Shown: positions 17,763 to 26,898, counted from the stretch's first letter. The stretch is DNA of 64,000 nucleotides from an uncultured Oscillospiraceae bacterium (GCA_910587335.1 CAJUMG010000002.1:113678-177677), one strand, 5' to 3'. Made by a program: numbers and translations. Notes: generated by a model from the sequence alone, not told the origin.

Positions 17763-20700
17763 ATGCTGCTGGAGGTGATTTCGTCCGCACCCCAATACCG
17801 AATGCTTCTGTCGGCTATGGCCAAACGGGGCTGGCCCGCCCAGATGACTGGGCTGAGCCATATCCATAAGGCGGCGATAGCCGCAGCCCTGTCCGAAACC
17901 GGGCCGTTTCTGGTGGTCGCGCCGGATGAAGCTGCCGCTACCCGCCTGTGCGAGGATATCAACGCCTTTGCCGGTGCGGAGAGAGCCTTTTTGTATCCGG
18001 CCCGGGAATTCATCTTCCGGGATGTGGAGGGCGCTAGCCGCGAATATGAATTTGCCCGCCTGAAGGTGCTGGACGGTTTGGCTCAGCGGCGCATTTCCAT
18101 GGCGGTTTGCAGCATCGAAGCGCTTTTGCAGTATACCCTTCCGCCCAAAACGCTGCGGGAAAACACCCTCGACCTTCGGCCCGGCGAAAGCCACTCCATC
18201 GAGGGGCTGTGCGCCCAGCTTTTGCACGCCGGCTATGAGCGGCGGGATCAGGTGGACGGCGTCTGCCAGTTCTCCCAGCGGGGCGGTATTCTGGATTTTT
18301 ATCCGCCCCATGCACCGGCTCCCTACCGTCTGGAATTTTGGGGAGACGAGATCGACACCATCAGCACCTTTGACCTGGATTCCCAGCGCCGGATTGATAC
18401 GGTAAAAAAAGCCGCCGTCACCCCCGCCCGAGAGGTGCTTTACCCCGATAACGGCTGGCTGGTCAAAAGGCTTGGCAAAGCCTATGACTCCCTGCGGGGC
18501 AAGCAGGGGGTCAAGGCAAAAGAACTTCTTCTGGCCGATATGGAAAAGCTGGAGGCGGGACTGCCCCTTCATAACATCGACAAATTTCTTCCGCTCATCT
18601 ACCCGCAGCCCGCTACCCTATTGGACTACCTGCCGGACGCCGGGCTGATTTTTTGCGAGATGGTGTCGGTCAAGGACGCGTCTAAAACCTCTATGTGGCA
18701 GCATTACGAGGATGTGTCCCAGCTTTTGCAGGAGGGAATCCTCTTTAAAGGGTGCGATACCTTTGCCATGGATTTTCCTCAGGTTCTGTCGGCGATGGAG
18801 GGCCGCCCCTGCGCGATTTTGGAAAACTTCGCCCGCTCCTTGCCGGAGGTTCGGCTCAGCGAGCTGATCTCGGTCCACGCGGTGGCGCTGTCCGCCTGGG
18901 GCGGCGACCTAAAGCTTTTGGAAGAGGATCTGGACAGCTTTTTGCGCCGGGATTACCGCGTGGCGGTACTGGCCGGAACCGAAAAGGCCGCCGCCTCGCT
19001 GCGGGAGGATCTATCTGCCCGGAAGATTCCCGTTTCCGCCGGCGAAAAGGACCTGACCCCCGGCCGGGTCTGCGTTTTGGCAGGGTCTTTGTCCAGTGGA
19101 ATGGAGCTGCCGGAGCTGAAATTTGCCCTGATTACCCACGGAAAAACCGCCGCCAAAACGGTCAAGCGCAAAAAATCCAAAAAGCCCGGGGAACAAATCC
19201 GTTCCCTGTCCGATTTGGTTTTCGGGGATTATGTGGTCCACGCTTCCCACGGCATTGGCGTATTCGAAGGGGTGGTCAAACGGGAAATCCATGGAGTGAC
19301 CAAGGACTATATTAAAATCCGCTACGCCGGGTCGGACGCGCTGTTCGTCCCGGTAACACAGCTGGACCTGGTGAGTAAGTACATCGGTCCCAAGGAGGAT
19401 AAATCGGTCAAGCTCAATAAGCTCAATTCGGTGGAATGGCAGAAAACCCGTCAGCGGGTCAAAAAAGCTGTGGCCGAAATGGCTCAGGAGCTGATTAAGC
19501 TGTATGCCGCCCGTATGCAGGCCAAAGGGTTCGCCTTTTCCGAGGATACCGAATGGCAGCGGGATTTCGAAGACCGGTTCCCCTATGAGGAAACCGACGA
19601 TCAGCTTCGCTGTATCGCCGAGATCAAGGAGGATATGGAGGCTCCCCGGCCTATGGACCGGCTGCTGTGCGGCGACGTGGGCTTCGGCAAAACCGAGGTG
19701 GCGATTCGGGCGGCATTTAAGTGCGTTATGGACGCAAAACAGTGCGCGGTACTGGTCCCCACCACCATTCTGGCTTGGCAGCATTACCAGACCTTTTTGG
19801 AGCGGATGCAGGGCTTTCCGGTCAACATCGAGCTGCTCTCCCGCTTTCGCAGTCCCAAGCAGCAGGAACAGATTCTTCGAAAGCTGCGCCGGGGCGAGGT
19901 GGACATCATCATCGGCACCCACCGGCTTTTGCAAAAGGACGTGCAGTTTAAGGATCTAGGCCTTTGCATCATCGACGAGGAGCAGCGGTTCGGGGTTGCC
20001 CATAAGGAAAAATTCAAGGAAATGCGCGAGTCGGTGGATGTGCTGACCCTGTCGGCCACCCCCATCCCCCGAACACTCAACATGGCCATGTCCGGCATCC
20101 GGGATATGTCCACCATTGAGGAAGCGCCTATGGACCGCCATCCGGTCCAAACCTATGTAATCGAGCACAATTGGGGAATTTTGGTGGAGGCCATCAAGCG
20201 GGAGTTGCGCCGGGGCGGACAGGTGTTCTACCTGCATAACCGGGTGGAATCCATCGATTCCTGTGCCTACCGTCTGGGCCAGATGCTGCCGGAAGCGCGG
20301 ATCACCACCGCCCACGGCAAGATGAACGAGGAGCAGCTTTCGGAGGTCTGGCGGCAGCTGCTAGATCACGAAATCGATATTTTGGTCTGTACCACCATCA
20401 TTGAAACCGGCGTGGACGTGCCCAACTGCAACACGCTGATTATCGAATCGGCGGACAAAATGGGCCTCTCCCAACTGTACCAGATCCGTGGACGGGTTGG
20501 GCGCTCCAACCGGCGCGCTTACGCCTACTTTACCTTCTTCCCTGGCCGGGAGCTGACCGATGTGGCGGCCAAGCGCCTTTCCGCCATCCGGGAATTCACC
20601 TCCTTCGGGTCGGGCTTTCGCATCGCCATGCGGGACCTGGAGATCCGCGGCGCCGGAAATGTGCTGGGCACCAGCCAGCATGGACATATGGAGGCGGTGG

Positions 20701-21224
20701 GCTACGAGATGTATTTGAAGCTTCTGTCCGAAGCGGTCAGCGAGCAGCGGGGTGAAACCGCCGCCGTCCAAAAAGAATGCCTGGTGGATATCCGCATCGG
20801 CGCCCATATTCCCGAAGGGTACATCGACAATCTTTCCCAGCGCATTGATATCTATAAGAAAATTGCCTCTATCCAAAATGAAGAGGATGCCATGGATGTG
20901 ACCGATGAGCTGATCGACCGGTTTGGCGAGCCTCCCCAGGCGGTGCAGGGCCTGATCGACGTGGCGCTGCTTCGCAATATCGCGGCGCGCCTTGGTATCT
21001 ATGAAATCTCTCAGAAAAATGATATGATCGTATTCTATCCGTCGGTCTTCGACTTTGAACGGGCCAGCCAGGTGTCGGCGGCGCTTCGCAGCCGGGTGTC
21101 CATCGGCGCGGGAGCTAAGCCCTATGTGGCGGTGCGGGTGGCGGAAAAGGAGGAACCGATCCATACCATGCGCACAGCGCTGTATCTGATGAACGGCCCG
21201 GCGAAGGAGGATGCCCGCCGGTAA
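17763..21224 (+). CDS. mfd: Transcription-repair coupling factor Mfd
   Basis: Large ATP-driven translocase that removes RNA polymerase stalled at DNA lesions and recruits UvrA. The 1153-residue protein has the UvrB-like N-terminal domains, the RNA-polymerase interaction (CarD-like) domain near 480-545 (DYVVHASHGIGVFEGV), a RecG-type helicase core with Walker A GDVGFGKTEVA (about 635-645), the DEEQ box IIDEEQRFG (about 736), and the C-terminal TRCF domain. The ATG at 17763 is preferred to that at 17745 because GGAGAG lies 6 bases before it. It is followed by a strong terminator. Confidence 0.97.
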   Translation: MLLEVISSAPQYRMLLSAMAKRGWPAQMTGLSHIHKAAIAAALSETGPFLVVAPDEAAATRLCEDINAFAGAERAFLYPAREFIFRDVEGASREYEFARLKVLDGLAQRRISMAVCSIEALLQYTLPPKTLRENTLDLRPGESHSIEGLCAQLLHAGYERRDQVDGVCQFSQRGGILDFYPPHAPAPYRLEFWGDEIDTISTFDLDSQRRIDTVKKAAVTPAREVLYPDNGWLVKRLGKAYDSLRGKQGVKAKELLLADMEKLEAGLPLHNIDKFLPLIYPQPATLLDYLPDAGLIFCEMVSVKDASKTSMWQHYEDVSQLLQEGILFKGCDTFAMDFPQVLSAMEGRPCAILENFARSLPEVRLSELISVHAVALSAWGGDLKLLEEDLDSFLRRDYRVAVLAGTEKAAASLREDLSARKIPVSAGEKDLTPGRVCVLAGSLSSGMELPELKFALITHGKTAAKTVKRKKSKKPGEQIRSLSDLVFGDYVVHASHGIGVFEGVVKREIHGVTKDYIKIRYAGSDALFVPVTQLDLVSKYIGPKEDKSVKLNKLNSVEWQKTRQRVKKAVAEMAQELIKLYAARMQAKGFAFSEDTEWQRDFEDRFPYEETDDQLRCIAEIKEDMEAPRPMDRLLCGDVGFGKTEVAIRAAFKCVMDAKQCAVLVPTTILAWQHYQTFLERMQGFPVNIELLSRFRSPKQQEQILRKLRRGEVDIIIGTHRLLQKDVQFKDLGLCIIDEEQRFGVAHKEKFKEMRESVDVLTLSATPIPRTLNMAMSGIRDMSTIEEAPMDRHPVQTYVIEHNWGILVEAIKRELRRGGQVFYLHNRVESIDSCAYRLGQMLPEARITTAHGKMNEEQLSEVWRQLLDHEIDILVCTTIIETGVDVPNCNTLIIESADKMGLSQLYQIRGRVGRSNRRAYAYFTFFPGRELTDVAAKRLSAIREFTSFGSGFRIAMRDLEIRGAGNVLGTSQHGHMEAVGYEMYLKLLSEAVSEQRGETAAVQKECLVDIRIGAHIPEGYIDNLSQRIDIYKKIASIQNEEDAMDVTDELIDRFGEPPQAVQGLIDVALLRNIAARLGIYEISQKNDMIVFYPSVFDFERASQVSAALRSRVSIGAGAKPYVAVRVAEKEEPIHTMRTALYLMNGPAKEDARR

Positions 21225-21251
21225 ATCGATTTTTTGCTCGTTTGAATAAGC

Positions 21252-21289
21252 AAAGACCCGGAAGCGTTTTTCGCTTTCGGGTCTTTTTT
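21252..21289 (+). terminator. Terminator after mfd
   Basis: AAAGACCCGGAAGCG pairs with CGCTTTCGGGTCTTT (one bulge-like mismatch) around TTTTT and is followed by a T-run. It ends the glmU-prs-pth-mfd unit and meets the converging DtxR-family gene. Confidence 0.93.
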
Positions 21290-21743
21290 ACACCGTATTT
21301 TGGCCGGGAGAAGGGTCCTGCCCCTTCTCTAGCCGGTCCAGAAAAGCCTGAATGCTTCGGACCGTCTTTTCCTCCACAAAGTGTTCGATTTTTTCCACCT
21401 GCTCCAGTTCATTTTGGGAATGGTTCAGATAGCAGAAAAACCGGTGCAGCAGCCCATGCCGGTATAAAAGATATTCCCCAAAGGCCTTTCCTTCCTTTGT
21501 CAGACGGATCTCGCCGTATTTTTCCGCTTCAATCAGTCCTTTTTCCCGCAGGTTCGAGACCATTTTCGAGGCGGAGGACGGTTTGACATGCAGCCGCTTC
21601 GAGAGAGCTCGGATGCGAACCGGACCTTCCCCTTCGTCACTTAACCGGCAGATCATTTCCAGATAATCCTCCATAGCGGCGGTGACAAAGACCCCCTGCG
21701 CCAGCTCATACCCCTTTAAGGTGTAAAATTGGGGCGAATCCAT
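21288..21743 (-). CDS. DtxR/MntR family metal-dependent transcriptional regulator
   Basis: Iron- or manganese-sensing repressor of 151 residues. The N-terminal winged helix (TAAMEDYLEMICRLSDEGEG, then KRLHVKPSSASKMVSNLREK) and the dimerisation/metal-binding region (HGLLHRFFCYLN, then EQVEKIEHFVEE) follow the DtxR pattern; there is no C-terminal SH3-like domain, so it is of the short MntR/SirR type. The ATG at 21743 is chosen because AGGGGAG precedes it by 6 bases. It is divergent from feoA, and the simplest reading is that it represses feoA-feoB when metal is sufficient. Confidence 0.88.
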   Translation of the reverse strand: MDSPQFYTLKGYELAQGVFVTAAMEDYLEMICRLSDEGEGPVRIRALSKRLHVKPSSASKMVSNLREKGLIEAEKYGEIRLTKEGKAFGEYLLYRHGLLHRFFCYLNHSQNELEQVEKIEHFVEEKTVRSIQAFLDRLEKGQDPSPGQNTV

Positions 21744-21800
21744 ACACAGCTCCCCTCCCTCTTTGCACACATACCGGCAAAACGACATATCTTGGCAATA

Positions 21801-21832
21801 GGAAACAAAGTTTCCGATCCCTAACTTTAGTT
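21801..21832. promoter_or_regulatory. Candidate metal-regulator operators between the DtxR gene and feoA
   Basis: Two short dyads lie in the divergent spacer: GGAAAC-AAA-GTTTCC (21801-21815) and CTAACTTTAGTTTA, with AACT/AGTT arms (21823-21832). The second is just before the feoA start and resembles the TTAG-type half sites of DtxR-family operators. Binding is inference. Confidence 0.45.
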
Positions 21833-21853
21833 TATGAGAAGGAGCTTCTCTTT

Positions 21854-22093
21854 ATGAATCATACAATAAAACCCTTAACCAGTCTTCAGCGCGGCCAAAT
21901 CGCCCGGGTAAACGCTCTTACCCTGCAGGGAAGTATGCGCCGCCGCTTACAGGATATCGGCCTGATCGAAGGAACACAGGTGGAATGTGTGCAAAAAAGC
22001 CCCGCCGGCGATCCGGTGGCCTATTTGATTCGGGGCGCGGTCATCGCCCTGCGCGCCGAGGATTCGTCCGGCGTTTTGGTATCCTGCGGATAA
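21854..22093 (+). CDS. feoA: Ferrous iron transport protein FeoA
   Basis: Small cytosolic SH3-like protein (79 residues) that assists FeoB. The typical FeoA pattern is present: an opening LTSLQRGQIARV, the central GSMRRRLQDIGLIEGTQVEC, and a final strand with IALRAEDSSGVLV. AAGGAG lies about 10 bases upstream of the ATG. feoB follows after 91 bp that contain a CTCCCCG...CGGGGAG hairpin. Its partner FeoB is disrupted, so FeoA may have no function here. Confidence 0.93.
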   Translation: MNHTIKPLTSLQRGQIARVNALTLQGSMRRRLQDIGLIEGTQVECVQKSPAGDPVAYLIRGAVIALRAEDSSGVLVSCG

Positions 22094-22184
22094 ATTTTTC
22101 CTCCCCGAAACGTGTTAAACGCTCCTTTCCGGGGAGCCCTTTGCCGCCGACAGCGGCTATTTTTTGAAAAAGAGGTGACCGGCG

Positions 22185-23516
22185 TTGGGATTAACCAGCG
22201 GTTCAACAGGAAAAAATGCAGTGGATGAGGGATTGGTCATCCACCGGGAATCCCCCGAAGACCGGGTAATCGGGCTGGCGGGGAACCCCAATGTGGGAAA
22301 AAGCACCGTCTTTAACGGTTTGACCAACATGAACCAGCATACAGGAAACTGGCCGGGCAAAACCGTGTCCAATGCCCAGGGCAGATGCACCCATCATGAT
22401 AAAGGCTTTATCCTGGTGGATATCCCCGGAAGCTATTCGCTGATGGCCCATTCCGCGGAGGAAGAGGTCGCCCGGGATTTTATCTGCTTCGGCGGCCCGG
22501 ACGCGGTGGTGGTCGTCTGCGACGCCACCTGCCTGGAGCGGAATCTGAATCTGGTTTTACAGACCATCGAGATTACGCCCCGCACCGTTATATGCGTCAA
22601 TTTGATGGACGAAGCAAAAAAGAAAAAAATTCAGGTGGACCTGGCGGAGCTGTCCCGTCAGCTGGGCGTTCCGGTCTGTGGCGCGGCGGCTCGCAGCAAA
22701 AAGGGGCTGGATGCGCTGATGGACGCGGTAGAAGCCGTCGTCAGCGCTCCGGAGCCTCCCTCCCACATGGTATGCGTCCGGTACGCGCCGGAAATCGAAG
22801 AAGCCTTGGCCCTTTTGGAACCAGCCCTGCAAAAACGCTGCGGCCAAAAACTTCGTCCCCGGTGGCTGGCCCTGCGGCTTTTAGAAGGGGACGAAGCGCT
22901 GATCCGTTCGGCCGAACAGTATTTGGGCGCCCCTCTTTTGGATGACCCTTCGCTGCAAGAGCCGCTGCAAAAAGCCCGGGAGCTGCTGGATGCGGCGGAC
23001 CTCTCCGGCGATTCGTTACAGGACGCGGTGGTGTCTGCGCTGGTCCGGCAGTCTGAAAAAATCTGCGCCAGCGCCGTACAGTATGCCCACCGCAGCTACA
23101 GCAGCCGCGACCGAAAAATTGACCGGATTTTAACCAGTAAGGTCACCGGCTTCCCCATTATGCTGGCGCTGCTTGCCGCCGTCTTCTGGCTGACCATTAC
23201 CGGGGCCAATTACCCCTCCCAGTGGTTAAGCGCCGGCCTATTCTGGATCGAGGAACAGCTGGCCATTTTCTTTGCCTGGATCGGCGCACCGGCTTTTTTG
23301 TGCGATATGCTGGTGCATGGAGCCTACCGGACCCTGGCCTGGGTCGTCTCGGTTATGCTCCCGCCTATGGCGATTTTCTTCCCACTGTTTACTTTGCTGG
23401 AGGATCTGGGCTATCTTCCCCGTGTGGCCTTTAATCTGGACCGTTATTTTAAAAAATGTAACGCCTGCGGAAAGCAAAGCCTTACCATGTGCATGGGCTT
23501 GCCGATTTTGCATTAA
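22185..23516 (+). pseudogene. feoB: Ferrous iron transporter FeoB, N-terminal fragment (GTPase domain and first membrane helices)
   Basis: The 443-codon frame contains the FeoB GTPase motifs: G1 GNPNVGKST (about 33-41), the switch HTGNWPGKTV, G3 DIPGSYS (about 80), and G4 NLMDEA (about 139). A helical GDI-like region and three hydrophobic helices follow. FeoB sequence stops at CNACGKQSLTMCMG; the next codons (LPILH, stop) are foreign. Normal FeoB needs about 200-280 more residues, which are present at 10626-11468. TTG start with GAGGTGA before it. The break coincides with the 16-bp core and lies 13 bp from the end of a serine recombinase gene. Confidence 0.9.
23485..23500 (+). repeat. Direct-repeat core at the feoB break, copy 2
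   Basis: CCATGTGCATGGGCTT, the native feoB sequence encoding part of TMCMGF. Left of it is feoB, right of it non-feoB DNA leading into the recombinase gene. Paired with 10618-10633 (15 of 16 identical). Confidence 0.7.
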
Positions 23517-24904
23517 ACGCGCCAGTGAACCCAAAGTCTTTTCCCGTCGATGACAATGGATTCGATCAGGCTGTGGATAAGCAGCCTTTTCGCCTCCAGA
23601 TCCGATCGGTCAAAATGCTCCCATAGATTTTGGGATGCCGCCGTCAGAGACTGCTTTTCCCGCTGCAAAAGCGCCTTTGTGCTTTCCAAACGGCCGGCCA
23701 AAACAGCCCTTTCCCGTGCAAGCGCCTGCATTCGCTCTGTCAAATCCTGTGCCGGCAGAGAACCGGTCTGGTACAGATCCAGCAGACGGCCGTTTTGGCG
23801 CTCTATTGCTTCCAATCTGGCGGCAACGCTTTTTTCCTCCTCCCGCCACCGTACAAAAAAGCGGTCCTCCGCCGCCTGGGGAAGCGCCTTGACCACGCTT
23901 TTCAGGATCTGCCGGACCAGAGAAACCGTGAGAGCGTCCAGCACGGGAACCGGCCAGTTGTCGTTTTTGCAGTTTGGGTCCTTAATATACCGCCGGTTTC
24001 CCTTGGCGCGGGAATAGCATTTGTAGTCGCCGTGACTGCCGGCATACCGGGCGCCGCAGCGAGCACAGAGCAGCAGCCCAGATAAAAGGGTATTTGCCCG
24101 GAAAGGACTTTTGGGGGCGGAGGTTTCTCCCGTCTGATTTTCAAAAGAGTCTAGCAGCAGCCGGACCTTTTGAAAATCCTCCCGGGAAACGATCGGTTGA
24201 TGCCGCCCCTCGTACTCCACTCCGGCGAATTTCACCTTGCCGGTGTAAACGCTGTTGCCTAAAATCCCCCGTATCCCCGCGGCGTTCCAGGTCCCGCCAT
24301 AGGTCTTCTCCATGATCCTTTCAATTTTGTGGATGGACCTTCCGTCCAGAAACAGCCGAAAAATTTCCCGGACCTGTATCGCCTGCCCCTCGTCCAGAAG
24401 CAGCCTTCCTCCTTCATACCGGTATCCCCGTGGCGCGGTTGGTCCGCCATGATAGTATCCCGCCCGGCTGCGTCCAATCCGGCCCATGGCAAAGCGTTCG
24501 GCAATCTGATCCTTTTCCAGCTGGGCAAAAACCGACAAAATGCCGATCATCGCCCGGCCAAAGGGGCTGGATGTGTCAAAGTTTTCGTTGATAGAGATAA
24601 AATCCACCCCATAGGATAGCATTCGATCTTCGATTAAATACAGCGTGTCTTTCTGGGAGCGGCTGAGCCGGTCCAGCTTGTAAACCACTACTGCTCCCGC
24701 TTCCCGCTTTGGGATGGCTGCAAGCAGCTGCCGCAAGGCCGGCCGGTCGGTGTTGGAGCCGGAATACCCTCCGTCGGTATAAATCCGCAGTAGCTGCCAG
24801 CCCTTTGCCCGGCAGTAAGAGTGGATTCTTTTTTCCTGCTCGTCTATACTGTAATTTTCCAGCTGGCTTTCGGTCGATACACGAGCATAGCCAAAAACCT
24901 TCAC
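23513..24904 (-). CDS. Large serine recombinase (site-specific integrase/resolvase family)
   Basis: A 463-residue recombinase that cuts DNA through a Ser-phosphate intermediate and recombines short att sites. The N-terminal catalytic domain has FGYARVSTESQ with the nucleophile at S10, the Arg motif YKLDRLSRS, and GRAMIGILSVFAQLEKDQIAE. A recombinase domain (PRGYRYEGG) follows, then a zinc ribbon (CARCGARYAG, with later Cys pairs) near 278-320 and a coiled-coil segment near 370-420. The GTG at 24904 is used because GGAGGGG lies 6 bases before it. Its 3' end lies at the feoB break, as integrase genes typically lie beside their att site. No other mobile-element genes are seen nearby. Confidence 0.93.
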   Translation of the reverse strand: MKVFGYARVSTESQLENYSIDEQEKRIHSYCRAKGWQLLRIYTDGGYSGSNTDRPALRQLLAAIPKREAGAVVVYKLDRLSRSQKDTLYLIEDRMLSYGVDFISINENFDTSSPFGRAMIGILSVFAQLEKDQIAERFAMGRIGRSRAGYYHGGPTAPRGYRYEGGRLLLDEGQAIQVREIFRLFLDGRSIHKIERIMEKTYGGTWNAAGIRGILGNSVYTGKVKFAGVEYEGRHQPIVSREDFQKVRLLLDSFENQTGETSAPKSPFRANTLLSGLLLCARCGARYAGSHGDYKCYSRAKGNRRYIKDPNCKNDNWPVPVLDALTVSLVRQILKSVVKALPQAAEDRFFVRWREEEKSVAARLEAIERQNGRLLDLYQTGSLPAQDLTERMQALARERAVLAGRLESTKALLQREKQSLTAASQNLWEHFDRSDLEAKRLLIHSLIESIVIDGKRLWVHWRV

Positions 24905-24994
24905 CGAATTCCCCTCCCTTGCCATTGTCCGCTGTTTCCATCCTATTTTTTCCCTTTTCGGATTATGTGTCTTCTCGATCTTTTGGTGGCGGAC

Positions 24995-25028
24995 AAAAAA
25001 AGACCGCGCCGAACGGCTCGGCGCAGTC
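24995..25028 (-). terminator. Minus-strand terminator upstream of the recombinase gene
   Basis: GACCGCGCCGA (25002-25012) pairs with TCGGCGCAGTC (25018-25028, one mismatch) and on the minus strand is followed by seven T residues. It would stop transcription coming from the hydrolase gene at 25343-26275 before it enters the recombinase. Confidence 0.8.
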
Positions 25029-25090
25029 CTATCCTATGCAAAAATCCGCTTGCTCAGCGGATGACTCCCTGATCATATCTTCGGTTTTTC

Positions 25091-25126
25091 TATGTTTCCG
25101 GCATAAAATAAACCGCCGGAAACATA
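25091..25126. repeat. Perfect 12-bp inverted repeat upstream of the 57-aa gene
   Basis: TATGTTTCCGGC (25091-25102) and GCCGGAAACATA (25115-25126) are perfect inverted copies with a 12-base spacer. Neither strand has a T-run after it, so it is not a standard terminator. It may be a protein-binding dyad or an RNA hairpin in the leader of the small gene that follows. Confidence 0.6.
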
Positions 25127-25155
25127 AAAATCTTACCAAAAAAGGGGGTGCCTTT

Positions 25156-25329
25156 ATGGCAAAAAAAGAATCGGAACAACCCTTTGTCACCCACCTAATG
25201 GCGGACGGCAGCTCGCTTTCCAGCATCGGCGGATATCTAACCGGCTTTCATCAGCTTCCCCAGGTAGTACAGGACCTGCTCGTCCAGCTAACCCTTGGGC
25301 CAATCTGCCACGATCCGCCAAAAGAGTAA
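25156..25329 (+). CDS. Small protein of unknown function (57 aa)
   Basis: ATG preceded by GGGGGTG at 6 bases, then 57 codons starting MAKKESEQPFVTHLMADG and ending ICHDPPKE. The middle is moderately hydrophobic (VVQDLLVQLTLGP) but too short for a confident membrane helix; it could be amphipathic. I do not recognise the family. It is the only plausible cargo next to the recombinase, although the link is positional only. It converges with the hydrolase gene to the right (14-bp gap). Confidence 0.6.
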   Translation: MAKKESEQPFVTHLMADGSSLSSIGGYLTGFHQLPQVVQDLLVQLTLGPICHDPPKE

Positions 25330-25342
25330 ACCAAAGCGCCGG

Positions 25343-26275
25343 TCAGATTCGCCGCCCAATCCAGGAGGCAAGCCCCTCGTAAACCTCGCCGCGGTTTGTT
25401 TCGTTGAGAATTTCGTGCCGGCCGCCGGGATACAGCCGCAGCGTCACGTCCACATGGCCGGTCTGCCGGAACAGCTCCTCCACCCTGCGCGGACCCTCGC
25501 CATATCCTCCCACCGGGTCCTCTCCACCGGAAAGAAGCAGCAGCGGAAAGGTCTTGGGCACCGCTTTAAAGGTCCTAAGATCATTGGCTAACCCGTACAA
25601 TGTAAACAGGTCCCGAAAGCCGGAAGCGGTAAACAAAAAGGTGCAGTACGGGTCGGCGGCATATTGGTCTACTATCTGGGTATCCCGGGTCAGCCAATCA
25701 TAAGGGGTTCTTCCCTCAAAACGGCTGTTGTAGCTGCCAAAGGCCAGCTTTTGAAGCATTTGGCTGGGTTTTTTCCCCTTGCCCATTTTGCAAAGTCCCT
25801 GCGCCACCAGCCTGCCCGCCTTCGCCCCAGGGTTCGGCCCGCCGGTTCCCACAATAATCCCGCCGTCTAATTGGTCGCTGTAACGGGCCAGATAACAGCG
25901 GGCGATAAACGATCCCATAGAATGTCCCAGCAAAAAAATTGGCGTGTCGGGATACTGCTTTTTTAACTGTGCCGTGTGGGCGTACAGGTCGGCAATGACC
26001 AGCTTCCACCCGTCCTGATCGGCGAAATATCCAAGCTCGCCGTCCTCTCGCACACTGGTTTTGTGCCCCAGATGGTCATGACCGGACACAGCAAAGCCCT
26101 GCTTTGTCATGGCATGAGCAAAGGTCTCATACCGCCCAAAATATTCGGTCATCCCGTGGGAAACCTGTATAATCGCCCGGCAGGGCTGCTCCGCCGGCAT
26201 CCAGGTGACCGCTTGTATCGTATGGATACGATCCGCACTGGGAAAGGAAAAGGTCCGTTTTTCATCCTGATTCAT
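25343..26275 (-). CDS. Alpha/beta hydrolase, lysophospholipase/monoacylglycerol lipase type
   Basis: Serine hydrolase of 310 residues. The sequence VSHGMTEYFGRYETFAHAM is typical of the PldB/monoglyceride lipase group. The nucleophile elbow is GHSMGS (Ser near 118), the acid is probably the Asp in GGEDPVG (near 253), and the His lies in GGRHEILNE (near 285). No signal peptide is seen, so it is probably cytosolic. The ATG follows AGGAGGAG. The substrate is likely a monoacylglycerol or lysophospholipid by family; it was not determined here. Confidence 0.88.
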   Translation of the reverse strand: MNQDEKRTFSFPSADRIHTIQAVTWMPAEQPCRAIIQVSHGMTEYFGRYETFAHAMTKQGFAVSGHDHLGHKTSVREDGELGYFADQDGWKLVIADLYAHTAQLKKQYPDTPIFLLGHSMGSFIARCYLARYSDQLDGGIIVGTGGPNPGAKAGRLVAQGLCKMGKGKKPSQMLQKLAFGSYNSRFEGRTPYDWLTRDTQIVDQYAADPYCTFLFTASGFRDLFTLYGLANDLRTFKAVPKTFPLLLLSGGEDPVGGYGEGPRRVEELFRQTGHVDVTLRLYPGGRHEILNETNRGEVYEGLASWIGRRI

Positions 26276-26326
26276 GCTGCTTTTCTCCTCCTATCTATAC
26301 AAATTGTCTGGTCAATCCTCGGTGTT

Positions 26327-26770
26327 TTACGCAATGTAGGATGGGGTTCCCGCTTCTCTTTCTGAAAAGGAACCATCCTTTTCCACCGTAAAAAAATGCA
26401 CATCCGCAAGCTTCTTCCACAGTCCCGGCAACGGGGATTCCTTTTTCGCCGCCGCACCGGTCACCACGTTCAAGGCTCTGTTGTCCCGGATAAACTTTTC
26501 TAACTCCTGTACAGGGTTGTCCGAATACAAAATGGTCATTTCAGCGCCGTTTTCCTTAGAAACCTGGAACAGATATTCCAGCGCCTTCGCGTCATTTTGG
26601 GAAAGATCCGGCTTGGAAACATTCACAACCGCCAGCGCTGTTTTGGAAAGCTCGGCGATCAATCGCCCCGCATGAATCAGCTTTTCGCAGTGGAACTGAT
26701 CGGTTATGCAGACAACGGTGTGCCGCTCCAAAGCATGCGGCGCCGGACCCGACGGAACCAAACGATTCAT
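26327..26770 (-). CDS. Universal-stress-protein-like domain protein (KdpD-USP type)
   Basis: A 147-residue protein with one Rossmann-like alpha/beta domain. VVCITDQFHCEKLIHAGRLI, then ALAVVNVSKPD, MTILYSDNPVQELEKFI and LNVVTGA resemble the USP domain found in the sensor KdpD. There is no kinase or membrane part, so it is a free-standing domain. The ATG at 26770 follows GGAGG at 6 bases, better than the ATG 30 bases upstream. It lies upstream of the hydrolase on the same strand (51-bp gap) and may be cotranscribed with it. Confidence 0.7.
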   Translation of the reverse strand: MNRLVPSGPAPHALERHTVVCITDQFHCEKLIHAGRLIAELSKTALAVVNVSKPDLSQNDAKALEYLFQVSKENGAEMTILYSDNPVQELEKFIRDNRALNVVTGAAAKKESPLPGLWKKLADVHFFTVEKDGSFSEREAGTPSYIA

Positions 26771-26898
26771 AAAATACCTCCGCTTCAATAACGTCGCCAA
26801 GAAGGCTCTCCCGACGATCTATCGGACAGAAATACGAATTCTCCTTCCAAAATAGCATGCAAATGTGAACAATCTGTGCCCAAAAAACCGGGGATTTT

